Origin: Thermodesulfovibrio sp.
GTDB lineage: Bacteria; Nitrospirota; Thermodesulfovibrionia; Thermodesulfovibrionales; Thermodesulfovibrionaceae
Assembly: GCA_026415995.1 (NCBI GenBank)
Contig: JAOAGB010000004.1
Span: 1 to 23,178, forward strand
Length of the DNA stretch: 23,178 bases
Reading direction: 5' to 3'
Shown here: piece after piece, positions 22,946 through 23,178 of the stretch
Numbering within the stretch: position 1 is the first letter of the stretch
How the letters are laid out: each line of letters opens with the position of its first letter
Position numbers and translations under genes: made by a program
The notes under the pieces: model-generated
What the model was told of the DNA's origin: nothing
Seen by the model: only the letters and a program-made list of their open reading frames with translations
Databases searched by the model: none

Positions 22946-22999
22946 CAGAGCGCCTTTCAAATTTAAACATATTTTATTTTAGCATAATGTTATTTATGA

Positions 23000-23005
23000 T
23001 ATAAT
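23000..23005 (+). promoter_or_regulatory. TATAAT -10 directly before the MASE3-like gene
   Basis: A perfect TATAAT ends seven bases before the ATG at 23013, so the transcript would begin at or next to the start codon. There is no ribosome binding site between them. A -35 hexamer is not clear. Confidence 0.45.
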
Positions 23006-23012
23006 TGAAAAA

Positions 23013-23178
23013 ATGAAATTTTGGCAAAAGTTTGAAGATTTTATTCTTTTTTTCATAATACTTGCCATTATTTCATTGAGTGTTATTTATAATTACCTTC
23101 TTTTTCATACCTTAGCAGAGCTTTATAGTATTATAATCGGAATAGTCATTTTTGTTTTTACCTTTAACCTTAAGGATA
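23013..23178 (+). CDS. MASE3-like membrane sensor protein (3' end outside window)
   Basis: An ATG at 23013 opens a frame that stays open to the end of the window (55 codons). The first membrane helix is FILFFIILAIISLSVI, followed by the segment YNYLLFHTLAELYSIIIGIV, which resembles the start of MASE3, a membrane sensor domain found in diguanylate cyclases and histidine kinases. The His and Glu of FHTLAEL are typical of that domain as I recall it. The output domain is outside the window. The gene is divergent from lgt with 67 bp between the start codons and has no ribosome binding site. Confidence 0.72.
   Translation, partial: MKFWQKFEDFILFFIILAIISLSVIYNYLLFHTLAELYSIIIGIVIFVFTFNLKD

Noticed and set aside
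1..23178. CRISPR array, prophage, insertion sequence or tRNA gene
   Set aside because: No regularly spaced direct repeats of CRISPR size, no transposase or phage genes, and no cloverleaf-like sequence were recognised.

Overview
The window is low-GC, densely packed bacterial chromosome with short gaps and many 1-15 nt gene overlaps. The AT-rich codon use and the mix of genes (yajC-secDF-recJ, type I dehydroquinase, pst operon, EAL/CBS-GGDEF signalling proteins) suggest a thermophilic anaerobe of the Nitrospirota, near Thermodesulfovibrio. That placement is an impression from memory, not a database result. No rRNA, tRNA, CRISPR array or insertion sequence is visible.

Layout. (1) 1-7302, plus strand, housekeeping: yajC (5' end outside the window), secD, secF, recJ, panB, then tyrS and aroD. 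(2) 7258-8613, minus: a GH1 beta-glycosidase whose 3' end runs into aroD. (3) 8724-10524, minus: an EAL phosphodiesterase gene followed by a CBS-GGDEF gene with a 14-nt overlap; these look like the two halves of an EAL-CBS-GGDEF protein. (4) 10705-15256, plus: PHP phosphoesterase, GT2/GT21-like membrane glycosyltransferase, Tat-exported alkaline phosphatase, calcineurin-like phosphoesterase and an orphan response regulator, closed by a strong hairpin. (5) 15337-21405: two dissimilar phosphate-binding proteins in divergent orientation, the second leading pstC-pstA-pstB, a zinc-ribbon protein and phoU. (6) 21391-22945, minus: lgt, an sspB-like gene and a small unknown. (7) From 23013, plus: the first 55 codons of a MASE3-like membrane sensor.

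The central observation is three promoters with the same architecture: four TTTAAC/TGTAAC-type hexamers at exact 11-bp spacing, then 10 bp, then a -10 hexamer. One drives the c-di-GMP pair (minus, 10586-10624), one the PHP-glycosyltransferase-phosphatase operon (plus, 10638-10676) and one pstS-CAB-phoU (plus, 16402-16440). This is the geometry of PhoB/PhoP boxes. The window therefore appears to hold a compact phosphate-starvation regulon joining phosphate uptake, phosphate release, probable glycolipid synthesis and c-di-GMP turnover. No phoB or phoR gene is present here.

A second theme is a roughly 31-bp dispersed repeat seen twice: once just upstream of tyrS and once in frame in the linker of the SspB-like protein.
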